NCBI GenBank assembly: GCA_000517565.1
Contig: CP007051.1
Span: 186,001 to 250,000 of the forward strand
DNA: 64,000 bases
DNA from: Desulfurella acetivorans A63
Lineage (GTDB): Bacteria; Campylobacterota_A; Desulfurellia; Desulfurellales; Desulfurellaceae
Direction of reading: 5' to 3'
The notes under the pieces were generated by a model that saw only the letters and a program-made list of their open reading frames with translations, was not told the DNA's origin and searched no databases. Shown here in pieces: positions 9,273 to 16,850 of this stretch. Both the position numbers and the translations under genes were made by a program. Within the stretch, counting starts at the first letter, position 1; each line of letters opens with the position of its first letter.

Positions 9273-10508
9273 TTAAGGTGCTGGGTAAATTGGTTTTCCA
9301 GTAGCAATATTTTGTGGATATACAACATGTAATACTATACCTGTTTTTGTTGGTTGGAATTGTCCCACAGGCAAAAATTCTCCAATTTGAGCACCTTCAT
9401 TGTTGATTTTAAACAAGCCATTGAGTGTGAATAATTTTCCTGAAAAAGTATTTATTGCGTTTCTTAATGCCAATTGATTAAATTCTTTGCTTGTTGCAAG
9501 TGTTTTTTGTATTATCAAACCAGCATTATAGCCTGCTACAGTTAGAAAATCTACAGGTCTTTTTGTTGTTTGTGTGTAAATCTTTTCAAACTCGCTCATT
9601 GGCATACCATAATTTACTTTGTTGTAAACCAGCAAAGGCGGTGTTGGGTATGTATAAGTATACTCAAGTGCTTTTGTTCCAACATTTTTTTCTATCAAAG
9701 CAAGTTGTTGACCGGGGAAGATGGTAAATACCATATTGAATTTAGCTCCACTTGCCTGCAAATTTTGCAAGAATGCTATATCATTTGTTGGATATCCAAA
9801 TTCTATAAGTGCCTTGGGATGTGTTGCTTCAATTGTTCTTATAAGCACAGTATAATTTGAAGTATCGGTTGGTACAGCATGATAATAAACAGGTTTGATC
9901 TTGGCAGCTTCTAATTTAGATTTGAGTGTTTCTGCTTGTGATTGATTAAAGTCGTTTGCTGAATAAATTACAGCGACTTTGTTTATCTTGTGAGAAATTA
10001 GAAAGTCAGCTAATACAGTTGGCCATACGCCACTTGTTGGTAGACTTGTAAGAACAAGGTATGGATTATGCGGTGAAAAGAATTTTGCAGAAGTACCTGT
10101 TGGATCAAAAAGTAACATTTTGTGTTCTTGAGCAATAGGCACAGCAACAGATGTTAACACAGAACCAAAGTCAGCTACTAAAATATTTACTTTATCCCTT
10201 GTAATTAACTGGTTGTATAGTGTAGCTGCAAGTGTTGTAGAGCTTTGATCGTCATATGCTACTAATTTTACCGGTATCTTCTTTTTAAAAGCAGCTACAT
10301 ATACACCGCCTTGTTTGTTAACCTAATTTACCCAAAATTCTAGACCATGATACTGCGATGTAGAAGAGGTTGCAAATGGTCCCGAGCTTGCATAAAGTGT
10401 GCCAATAAGTATTTGTTTTGGTGCCGCAGCTTTAGCATAAAAAGGCATCAAAACAATACCCGTCATTAATGCAAGCATAAAAAATATACTTTTTTTGAAC
10501 CAGCCCAT
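9273..10508 (-). pseudogene. LIV-type periplasmic binding protein split by an amber codon (operon 1)
   Basis: One continuous reading frame of about 412 codons from ATG 10508 encodes a signal peptide (MGWFKKSIFF...) and a type-1 periplasmic binding protein, interrupted once by TAG at 10325-10323. The residues around the stop read GLEFWVN-stop-VNKQGGVYV. The intact paralogue of operon 2 reads GIQLWVNNVNKNGG, so the stop replaces one ordinary codon with no frameshift. Downstream residues stay well conserved, which implies a recent event. Without readthrough the cell would make only a 61-residue fragment. Possible explanations are a real nonsense mutation, a sequencing error or low-level suppression. 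Confidence 0.85.
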
Positions 10509-10530
10509 GGTTCACCTCCCAAGTCTAAAC

Positions 10531-10558
10531 TTTAAATTAATTTATAAATTAATTTAAA
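10531..10558. promoter_or_regulatory. 28-bp perfect palindrome over the livJ1 -10 box (operator candidate)
   Basis: Bases 10531-10558 form a perfect 14+14 inverted repeat with half-site TTTAAATTAATTTA. It covers the -10 hexamer and the likely start point of the first LIV operon, where a repressor would block transcription. The AT-rich background makes some symmetry likely, but 28 perfect bases are notable. Confidence 0.5.
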
Positions 10559-10569
10559 AAATTTGTCAA
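10541..10569 (-). promoter_or_regulatory. Promoter of LIV operon 1
   Basis: On the minus strand TTGACA (10569-10564) and TATAAA (10546-10541) are 17 bases apart, close to consensus. A GGGAGGTG ribosome site precedes the ATG at 10508. Confidence 0.65.
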
Positions 10570-10624
10570 TAAGTTTTAATTAAAAATTATTGCGAGAATA
10601 TAAAAATTATTTATTAATTATTGA

Positions 10625-10647
10625 TTACAAAAATGTAATTTTTGTAA
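10625..10647. promoter_or_regulatory. 23-bp palindrome between divergent transport genes (operator candidate)
   Basis: TTACAAAAAT-GTA-ATTTTTGTAA is a 10-bp perfect inverted repeat around a 3-base centre. It lies midway in the 215-base divergent gap between the LIV binding-protein gene and the DUF3311/symporter genes, so it could serve either direction. The rest of the gap holds the liv promoter and an AGGAGG ribosome site for the plus-strand gene. Confidence 0.4.
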
Positions 10648-10723
10648 ATAAATTATAAGTTAATAATATATTGACTTTTATTAAAAAATATAATAATTAT
10701 TTTAAAAATATTAAGGAGGATTT

Positions 10724-10942
10724 ATGAAAACTTACAAGCGTTACCATCCACTTGTATGGATACTTACCATTATACCTATTTTAATTTTATCTTTTGGGGT
10801 ACCTTATTATAACAGAAGCGATATTGTATTCGGACTCAATTTCATGTCATTTTTTCTCATTGTTATGGATATTATTACAATTATACTGACTTTTGTTGCC
10901 TATAAGATTGAGCAAAAAACCAGTCAAAGGAGAGGTAAATGA
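10724..10942 (+). CDS. DUF3311 small membrane protein (symporter partner)
   Basis: A 72-residue protein with two hydrophobic segments (about 10-30 and 42-62) and a basic tail. The central FGVPYYNRSDIVFGLNF region fits DUF3311, small proteins usually encoded directly before MctP-like or pantothenate-type sodium:solute symporters. The stop codon overlaps the next ATG in an ATGA junction. The AAGGAGG ribosome site is strong. The gene is intact although its symporter partner is broken, so it is probably now without function. Confidence 0.75.
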   Translation: MKTYKRYHPLVWILTIIPILILSFGVPYYNRSDIVFGLNFMSFFLIVMDIITIILTFVAYKIEQKTSQRRGK

Positions 10943-12054
10943 ATATTTTAGAATTATCTATTATGCTTGTGTTTATTGTTATTGTGGGTATTGTTGGAAT
11001 TTTAGCAGAGCTACCATATATAGGCCTACAGATTTTTGGGATGAATTTTATGCTAAGTGTTACACATGTACCTTCAAACATTACCATAATAATCTCTTTG
11101 CTTTTAGTTATGGGTTTTACGGTTTTTAATGGACTTAGAGCTCCAGCATTAACTGCATTTATAAAAGACTTTTTTGTATAGGCTATGGTGTTGTTTTTAA
11201 TTATTTACATTCCTATACATTATTTTGGCTCAATTGGACATATGTTTAGCTGGTTTAATTAGCATTATACAAAAAAATCTGTACTTGCTCCTGGTCAGAT
11301 TAGTGTATTTGGCACGCTTGCATTTGGATCTGCTGCAGCATTATTTTTATATCCGCATGCAATAACTGGCGTTTATTCGTCAAAAAGTGCAAATACTGTA
11401 AGAAAAAACGCTATTGTGCTTCCAATATACAATATAATGCTGCTATTTATAACATTGTTAGGTTTTGCGGCATTGTTTGTAGTTCCTGGTTTAAAAAATC
11501 CCAATATGGCATTTCCAATGCTTATTTCAAAAACATTTGGACCTATTCCTACAGCATTAATTGGCGCAATTATAATACTTGGCAGTATGATACCTGCTTC
11601 CATTATGTCAATTGCAAGTGCCAATCTTTTTACAAGAAATATTTACAAAAACTTAATTAATCCAAACATAAGTGATTCTACTGAAAGAATAATAAGTAAA
11701 GTTTCTGTTGCAATAATAATACTGCTTGCTCTATATTTAAGCCTTGCAATGAGTCCTTCATTTATTATTACTTTGCAGCTAATGGCTGGGTCGTGGGTGG
11801 TGCAGTTATTTCCACTCATCTTTTTGCCGCTTTTTACAAACAGGGTTTCAAAAATTCCAGCTGGTATTTCAACAATAGCGGGTATAGTGCTTACTACTTA
11901 CATTTTATATTTGGGTCATTTTAAGTTGGCTGTTTATAAGGGAATATGGGTAGGTTTATACGGCATTGCTATTGAAATTGTTGTTTTGTTAGTTTTGACT
12001 TTTTTGTTTAAGCCTATGGCGAACATAAGCCTTGATGATTACCTGGATGATTAA
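10939..12054 (+). pseudogene. Sodium:solute symporter remnant (MctP-like): two amber stops and an internal deletion
   Basis: A single frame runs from ATG 10939 to the stop at 12054, interrupted by TAG at 11179-11181 and TAG at 11260-11262. The translated pieces match the SSS family: AELPYIGLQIFGMNF, GLRAPALTAFIKD, FLYPHAITGVYSSKSA, ASANLFTRNIYKN. Family members are usually about 480-500 residues, but this frame is only 372 codons long. The missing stretch is near the N-terminus: the first membrane segment (residues 1-20) joins directly to the region that normally begins around residue 120-130. About 110 codons were therefore deleted in frame. Such symporters take up monocarboxylates; this one cannot be functional. 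Confidence 0.85.
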
Positions 12055-12064
12055 AGCTATAAAC

Positions 12065-12775
12065 CTATAAACCTAAAAAGGCTTCTTTTACTTGGGGATT
12101 TTCCAGCAAATCCCCACCGCTTCCAGATAGCACTAATTTGCCTTCTGAAAGCACATAGGCGTTGTCTGCTATTGACAAAGACAAGTGAACATTCTGCTCA
12201 ACAAGAAGCATAGCAATGCCTTTTTCTTTCAGATTTTTGATAATACTAAACACTTCAATTGTCAGTTTTGGTGATAAGCCAAGGCTTGGCTCGTCAAATA
12301 TTAGTATTTTTGGGTCTGCCATTAAGCCCCTTGCAATGGCAACCATCTGCTGTTCGCCGCCAGATAGACTTTGGGCCTTTTGATTAATCCTTTCAGATAG
12401 CTTTGGAAACAAACTAAATACGAAATCTAGGTTTTGCTTGTATTTGTCTTTGGCTCGCTTCAGATAAGCACCCATTTGCAAATTTTCAAGGACACTCATT
12501 TCGCCAAAAAGCAATCTACCTTCTGGAACCATTATAACGCCCATTTGAGCTCTGATATGGGCTGGTAGTTTTGTTATGTCTTTGCCGTCAAATATGATAG
12601 AGCCACTCATTGTAGGTATAATACCTGTAATTGCTCTAAGCAGTGTGGTTTTGCCTGCTCCGTTTGAGCCAATAATTGCGCACAGTCCACTGCAAGTTTT
12701 AATACTGACATCCCATAGTATTTGTATTTCACCATATCCTGCATTTAAATTCTTAATTTCCAATACACAACTCAT
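12065..12775 (-). CDS. livF: LIV-type ABC transporter ATPase LivF (operon 2)
   Basis: A 236-residue ATPase with Walker A GSNGAGKTT near residue 37, signature LSGGEQQM near 136 and Walker B ILIFDEPSLGLSP near 154. It is the last gene of the second livJHMGF operon and its start overlaps the stop of livG by 4 bases. Unlike the operon 1 copy, it sits in a system whose binding protein is intact. It ends 10 bases from the convergent symporter remnant, with no obvious terminator between them. Confidence 0.92.
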   Translation of the reverse strand: MSCVLEIKNLNAGYGEIQILWDVSIKTCSGLCAIIGSNGAGKTTLLRAITGIIPTMSGSIIFDGKDITKLPAHIRAQMGVIMVPEGRLLFGEMSVLENLQMGAYLKRAKDKYKQNLDFVFSLFPKLSERINQKAQSLSGGEQQMVAIARGLMADPKILIFDEPSLGLSPKLTIEVFSIIKNLKEKGIAMLLVEQNVHLSLSIADNAYVLSEGKLVLSGSGGDLLENPQVKEAFLGL

Positions 12776-13518
12776 TTAGCACCTACCAGCTGCATAGCAA
12801 GTTTTGGGTCACCCAAGTAAGCTTCAATAACTCTTTGGTTATTTGAGATTTCTTGAGGGCTTCCTTGTGCGATTTTTTCTCCGGAATCAAGCACCATTAT
12901 ATAATCGCTAGCTTTCATTATGGCATGCATGAGATGCTCAATCATAATAATTGTTATGCCATTTTGTTTTATTTTTAATATTACATTTAGCATGCTGTCA
13001 ACTTCTTTTGGGTTTAAGCCAGCTAAAACTTCATCCAATAGGAGAATTTCTGGCTCATTTGCAAGCGCTCTTGCCAGCTCAAGTCTTTTTTTAAACGCTA
13101 CATTAAGCTGGCCTGCCTGTGTAAACATTTTAGTAGACAAACCCACAAAATTAATAACATCCAAAGCTACTTTTTGAGCTTGTTTTAAATTGTAATTTTT
13201 TTTCCCAAAGCAAGCTCCTACCATGACATTTTCTATGACTGTAAGTTCAGATAGAGGTTTTACAATCTGGTGTGTTCTTGCTATGCCAAGACGAGCTCGC
13301 TTATATGTAGGAAAGTTTGTTATATCTTTATCTTTAAAAAATAATTTTCCCTCTTGAGGTTTGTAAACACCACTTATTATGTTAAAAAGTGTAGTTTTAC
13401 CAGCACCATTGGGACCGATAATGCCAAATATCGTTTTTTCTTCAATTTCAAAAGACACATTATTTACAGCTACAAGACCGCCGAAGGATAATTTTAAATT
13501 TGTTCCTTTTAAAATCAT
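12772..13518 (-). CDS. livG: LIV-type ABC transporter ATPase LivG (operon 2)
   Basis: A 248-residue ATPase with Walker [10 protein letters not shown] near residue 36 and Walker [14 protein letters not shown] near 168. The signature position reads [16 protein letters not shown] instead of LSGGQ, similar to a known LivG subgroup (family form close to LTLAGRKRLE). It overlaps livM by 4 bases and livF by 4 bases, so the operon is tightly coupled. Confidence 0.92.
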   Translation of the reverse strand: MILKGTNLKLSFGGLVAVNNVSFEIEEKTIFGIIGPNGAGKTTLFNIISGVYKPQEGKLFFKDKDITNFPTYKRARLGIARTHQIVKPLSELTVIENVMVGACFGKKNYNLKQAQKVALDVINFVGLSTKMFTQAGQLNVAFKKRLELARALANEPEILLLDEVLAGLNPKEVDSMLNVILKIKQNGITIIMIEHLMHAIMKASDYIMVLDSGEKIAQGSPQEISNNQRVIEAYLGDPKLAMQLVGAK

Positions 13519-14477
13519 TCAAGTACCTTCCGCAAATTTTTAAAATATTTAGTTAAAAAGCCCACTATACCGCTTGGAGCAAACTGTACAATAATAAGTA
13601 ATATTAAACCAGAGACTGCAAGATGTAGGTCTTTAACATAAGGCATAACAAGCAGTATGCTTTTAATTTTTTCATAAAATAGCGCACCAAGTGCACTTCC
13701 AGCAACGCTGCCGTAGCCACCAAGCATTACCATTACAATCATTTCAATTGATTTTACAAGGTTAAACGCCCCAGATGGCTCAATATTTCCTGCTTTGAAG
13801 GCAAAGATGCCGCCAGCTATAGCAGGGAAAAACGCCGAAGTTGCGTATGCTAAGGATTTGTAAAGCTTTGTTTTTATACCAAGAACTGCGCTTGCATCTT
13901 GATCTTCTCGTATAGAAAACAAGCCGAGTCCAAATTTGGATTTTTTTATATAGTATGCAGCGATTACACTTAAAATTGTCAGAGTACCCATAAGGTAATA
14001 AGATAGCCAGATAGCTTTTAAAGCCCCACCATAGTTATCATATATGCTAAAATCAAAATACAATCCCATTGCGCCGCCTAAAATTGATATGTTATTAATG
14101 AGACTTTTTACTGCTTCATTAACACCAATTGTAGCAATGGCAAAAATTGCGCCCCTTAGGCTTAAAACCGCCTGGCCCAAAACAAACGCTATTGCAGCAG
14201 AAACAAGTCCACCTAAAACAATTGAAACTATAAGGCTTACTTTATATGCATACATCAAGTAAAATGCAAAATATGCGCCAATACCATAGTATACAATGTG
14301 TCCAAAACTTACATATCCAGTAAATCCCAGAATAATATTTAAACTAATAGAGAGCGTAATACTTAACAAAATCAAAAATACTGTTTCTCTAAGCATTACA
14401 TTATTGGTTACAATTGGGTAAATTACAAGCGCTATAAGTGCAGGTAAAAGCCAAAAGAGAGTATAGCCTTTTTGCAT
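13515..14477 (-). CDS. livM: LIV-type ABC transporter permease LivM (operon 2)
   Basis: A 320-residue membrane protein with about ten hydrophobic segments. The LivM motif [19 protein letters not shown] is near residue 54 and the [15 protein letters not shown] loop is near 192. It forms the pore with LivH. Its ATG shares a base with the livH stop and its own stop overlaps livG by 4 bases. Confidence 0.92.
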   Translation of the reverse strand: MQKGYTLFWLLPALIALVIYPIVTNNVMLRETVFLILLSITLSISLNIILGFTGYVSFGHIVYYGIGAYFAFYLMYAYKVSLIVSIVLGGLVSAAIAFVLGQAVLSLRGAIFAIATIGVNEAVKSLINNISILGGAMGLYFDFSIYDNYGGALKAIWLSYYLMGTLTILSVIAAYYIKKSKFGLGLFSIREDQDASAVLGIKTKLYKSLAYATSAFFPAIAGGIFAFKAGNIEPSGAFNLVKSIEMIVMVMLGGYGSVAGSALGALFYEKIKSILLVMPYVKDLHLAVSGLILLIIVQFAPSGIVGFLTKYFKNLRKVLE

Positions 14478-15331
14478 TAGCGCCTCCCCAATATACCATT
14501 TGGTTTAATAAGCAAAATTATAACAAGGATACTAAATTCTATAAAAGGCATGTAATCTACAGGCATTTTAAGCGATAAGAGATTTTCTAGCAGTCCCAAG
14601 ATTAAACCTCCCAAAATTGCACCAGCAGGACTTCCAAGACCACCAAGTACGCAAATAACAAAACTTTTGAGTTCATAAACACCGCCAGATAGTATGGTAA
14701 ACGGAAACAATGATGCAATAAGGGCACCAGATACACTAGCAAAAGCAACGCCAATGCCAAAAGAAATAGACAATACCAATGTTGTATTTATACCGTATAG
14801 TTTGGCTGCAGTTGGGTTTTGCGATACTGCTCTTATGGCTTTACCTAACGATGTTTTAAATAAGAATAAATATAATGTTCCAGCAAGAAATAATGAAATT
14901 AAACCTACAATTATGCGCGAATACGATATGCTGGAATAGCCAAGAGTAATTGAACCTAGATGAGTGTCAATTGCCCTTGGGTTTGTTGTAAAAAAAAATG
15001 TTCCAAGTCCAATTAATATAAGACTCAAAGAATAAGTAGAAAGCAATGTTGTAAGCTCAGGGGCATTTAGCACCCTGTATAAGCTTACAAAAAAAGCTAC
15101 GATACCTACAATTAATCCTGCTACAAAAATGGGTATCAAAGACGTATAAACTGAAACCCCAAGTAGCTTTACTGACATATATGCTGCAAACATGCCAAAA
15201 GCTATAAAAGCTCCATGAGATAAATTTATTACTTTCATTACACCCCATATAAGGTTTAAGCCTAATGCAGCAATAGCATAGGCTAAACCTATAAGAATAC
15301 CACTAATTACAGCATTTACATAAGCTAACAT
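14477..15331 (-). CDS. livH: LIV-type ABC transporter permease LivH (operon 2)
   Basis: A 284-residue permease with the LivH signature GLNLIWGVMKVINLSHGAF near residue 24 and GGLGSPAGAILGGLILG in the C-terminal third. It lies 6 bases after the binding-protein gene. It shows no damage. Confidence 0.93.
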   Translation of the reverse strand: MLAYVNAVISGILIGLAYAIAALGLNLIWGVMKVINLSHGAFIAFGMFAAYMSVKLLGVSVYTSLIPIFVAGLIVGIVAFFVSLYRVLNAPELTTLLSTYSLSLILIGLGTFFFTTNPRAIDTHLGSITLGYSSISYSRIIVGLISLFLAGTLYLFLFKTSLGKAIRAVSQNPTAAKLYGINTTLVLSISFGIGVAFASVSGALIASLFPFTILSGGVYELKSFVICVLGGLGSPAGAILGGLILGLLENLLSLKMPVDYMPFIEFSILVIILLIKPNGILGRR

Positions 15332-15337
15332 AACAAC

Positions 15338-16591
15338 TTACTTTTTAAACTTAATGTTGTATGGAAATACAAGCTTTGTATTAGCAGCAGCAAGTGGCCA
15401 CACAACTTCTTTTGATATTTGACCATTTTGTTTTACCCATTGTAAATAGACCATCTCATGGCCAATCTGCAGACCATGGTATTTGCCTTGAGCAAATTTT
15501 ATCTGTCCGTAAAATGTCATAATGTTCATTCTATCAAGTGCTTGCTTTATTTTGTTGGAGTCCAGCGTGCCTGTTTCTTCAATGGCTTTTTGTAACACTA
15601 AAGCTGAGGCAAAACCGCCTGCTGCGTGGTATCCTGGTTCTTGTTTGTAAGTATTTCTATAAGCATCTGCAAACCACTTTACGCTTGGACCATAATAAGC
15701 CAATTTTAATTTTTTGGCATTTTCTGGTGAGTATGTAGCTTCTGGTTCCCACTGAGAAGGAGCTGTTACATATAATGCAGCTTCACCAATTTCTTTGAAC
15801 TTTGGAACTGCTGGTGCGACTATTAGCGATATTAACTTAAGAGACATTTTTTGCTCGTAAACCTGTTTTGCAAGTGTTTCACCGTCAGCAAAATGACCAC
15901 CACCAATTAATGCATCTGGTTTAAGCGAAGCCATTTTGTTTAGAAATGCACTAAAATCTGTTGTATTTGGAGTATAGGCTTCAAACATAACTACATTAAA
16001 GCCATGTTTTTGAGCATAATCTTTTGCTGCATCACATACAGCTTTTGCAAATTCACTTTGTTCATAAATTATAGCGACTTTTTTAGCTTTAGGATCGTAT
16101 TTTTTAAGCATATCCAAAGCTCCAGTTAAATACCTGGAAGCCGGTGTATACATTTGATAAACCACTGAAAAGCCTTTTGCAAAAATATCATCTGCAGCAG
16201 CACCTGTGCTTATCATGATTTTACCGTATTGTTGAGCAATAATTGCTGCCGTTGCCGTGAGATCTGAACTATATGGGCTTATCAAGAAATCAACATGATC
16301 ATTATTAATTAATCTCACATACAATTGTTGAACGCGTTCTTTGTTACTTTCATCGTCATAATACTTAAGAGCAACAGGTAGCTTTTTGCCCATGGATTTT
16401 ACATAAATACCACCATTTTTGTTTACGTTATTTACCCATAGCTGAATACCTTGTAATTGAGCCTTTGATTCTGCATTAAGTTTGCCCGTTAGAGAAGTTG
16501 TAAAACCAATTAAAATTTGGTCTTTTGCAAAAGACTGTGTAGAAAAAATACCAAAAAGAGCAACAATTAAAAATACAAGCAGTCGTTTCAT
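15338..16591 (-). CDS. LIV-type ABC transporter substrate-binding protein (operon 2)
   Basis: A 417-residue periplasmic protein. Residues 1-22 form a Sec signal peptide (MKRLLVFLIVALFG, cleavage near SFA-KDQ). The rest is a type-1 periplasmic binding fold of the Leu/Ile/Val or amide group, with LIGFTTSLTG at the first beta strand and GGIYVKSMGKKLPV after it. It captures the ligand for LivHMGF. A strong AAGGAGGT ribosome site precedes the ATG. It is the intact paralogue that shows where the operon 1 copy is broken. The ligand is unknown: an amino acid, amide or carboxylate are all possible. Confidence 0.9.
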   Translation of the reverse strand: MKRLLVFLIVALFGIFSTQSFAKDQILIGFTTSLTGKLNAESKAQLQGIQLWVNNVNKNGGIYVKSMGKKLPVALKYYDDESNKERVQQLYVRLINNDHVDFLISPYSSDLTATAAIIAQQYGKIMISTGAAADDIFAKGFSVVYQMYTPASRYLTGALDMLKKYDPKAKKVAIIYEQSEFAKAVCDAAKDYAQKHGFNVVMFEAYTPNTTDFSAFLNKMASLKPDALIGGGHFADGETLAKQVYEQKMSLKLISLIVAPAVPKFKEIGEAALYVTAPSQWEPEATYSPENAKKLKLAYYGPSVKWFADAYRNTYKQEPGYHAAGGFASALVLQKAIEETGTLDSNKIKQALDRMNIMTFYGQIKFAQGKYHGLQIGHEMVYLQWVKQNGQISKEVVWPLAAANTKLVFPYNIKFKK

Positions 16592-16625
16592 AGCGCTACC
16601 TCCTTAATTTTTAACTCAATTCTAT

Positions 16626-16653
16626 ATTCTAACTACTAATTACATTTTGTCAA
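16626..16653 (-). promoter_or_regulatory. Promoter of LIV operon 2
   Basis: On the minus strand TTGACA (16653-16648) and TAGAAT (16631-16626) are 16 bases apart, followed by a normal leader and an AAGGAGGT ribosome site. Confidence 0.65.
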
Positions 16654-16659
16654 TAATAA

Positions 16660-16686
16660 TTAAATTATTTTTTAATGATAATTTAA
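16660..16686. promoter_or_regulatory. Inverted repeat upstream of the LIV operon 2 promoter
   Basis: TTAAATTAT (16660-16668) and ATAATTTAA (16678-16686) are perfect 9-base arms around a 9-base centre, just upstream of the -35 box. The half-site TTAAATTA also occurs in the palindrome over the first LIV promoter, so a shared regulator is possible. The sequence is very AT-rich, so chance cannot be excluded. Confidence 0.3.
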
Positions 16687-16725
16687 AAAAAATTTTTTCA
16701 ATATTTTCATAAATCGCAAAGCATC

Positions 16726-16753
16726 TTGATTTTTCGTAATTTTAGTTTATACT
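16726..16753 (+). promoter_or_regulatory. Promoter of secA
   Basis: TTGATT (16726-16731) and TATACT (16748-16753) are 16 bases apart. Transcription would start near 16760, giving an 87-base leader ahead of secA. Confidence 0.5.
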
Positions 16754-16781
16754 CAAAAATAGCTTAAAAGCTTTGAAAGTT

Positions 16782-16850
16782 ATGTTGAAAAGATTACTAA
16801 GGTTGACTTTTAAAAAAATAAACTTTGACATTAAAATGGAGATTGCATGA
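16782..16850 (+). CDS. Possible 22-codon leader ORF overlapping the secA start
   Basis: ATG at 16782 opens a 22-residue frame, MLKRLLRLTFKKINFDIKM plus EIA, rich in Lys and Arg. It ends in TGA (16848-16850), which overlaps the secA ATG as ATGA. It lies wholly inside the predicted secA leader, and the secA ribosome site GGAG falls within its last codons, so translating it would affect secA initiation. Its own ribosome site (GAAAG) is weak, and it lacks a signal sequence like that of SecM. It may be a regulatory leader peptide, or a chance frame. Confidence 0.3.
   Translation: MLKRLLRLTFKKINFDIKMEIA

Noticed and set aside
10323-11262. Amber recoding (pyrrolysine or a suppressor system) as the explanation for the three in-frame TAG codons
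   Set aside because: TAG is used as the ordinary stop of intact genes in this window (YghO-like 21933-21935, DsrE-like 37814-37816, polX 51904-51906). The symporter also has a large deletion. Decay is the simpler reading.
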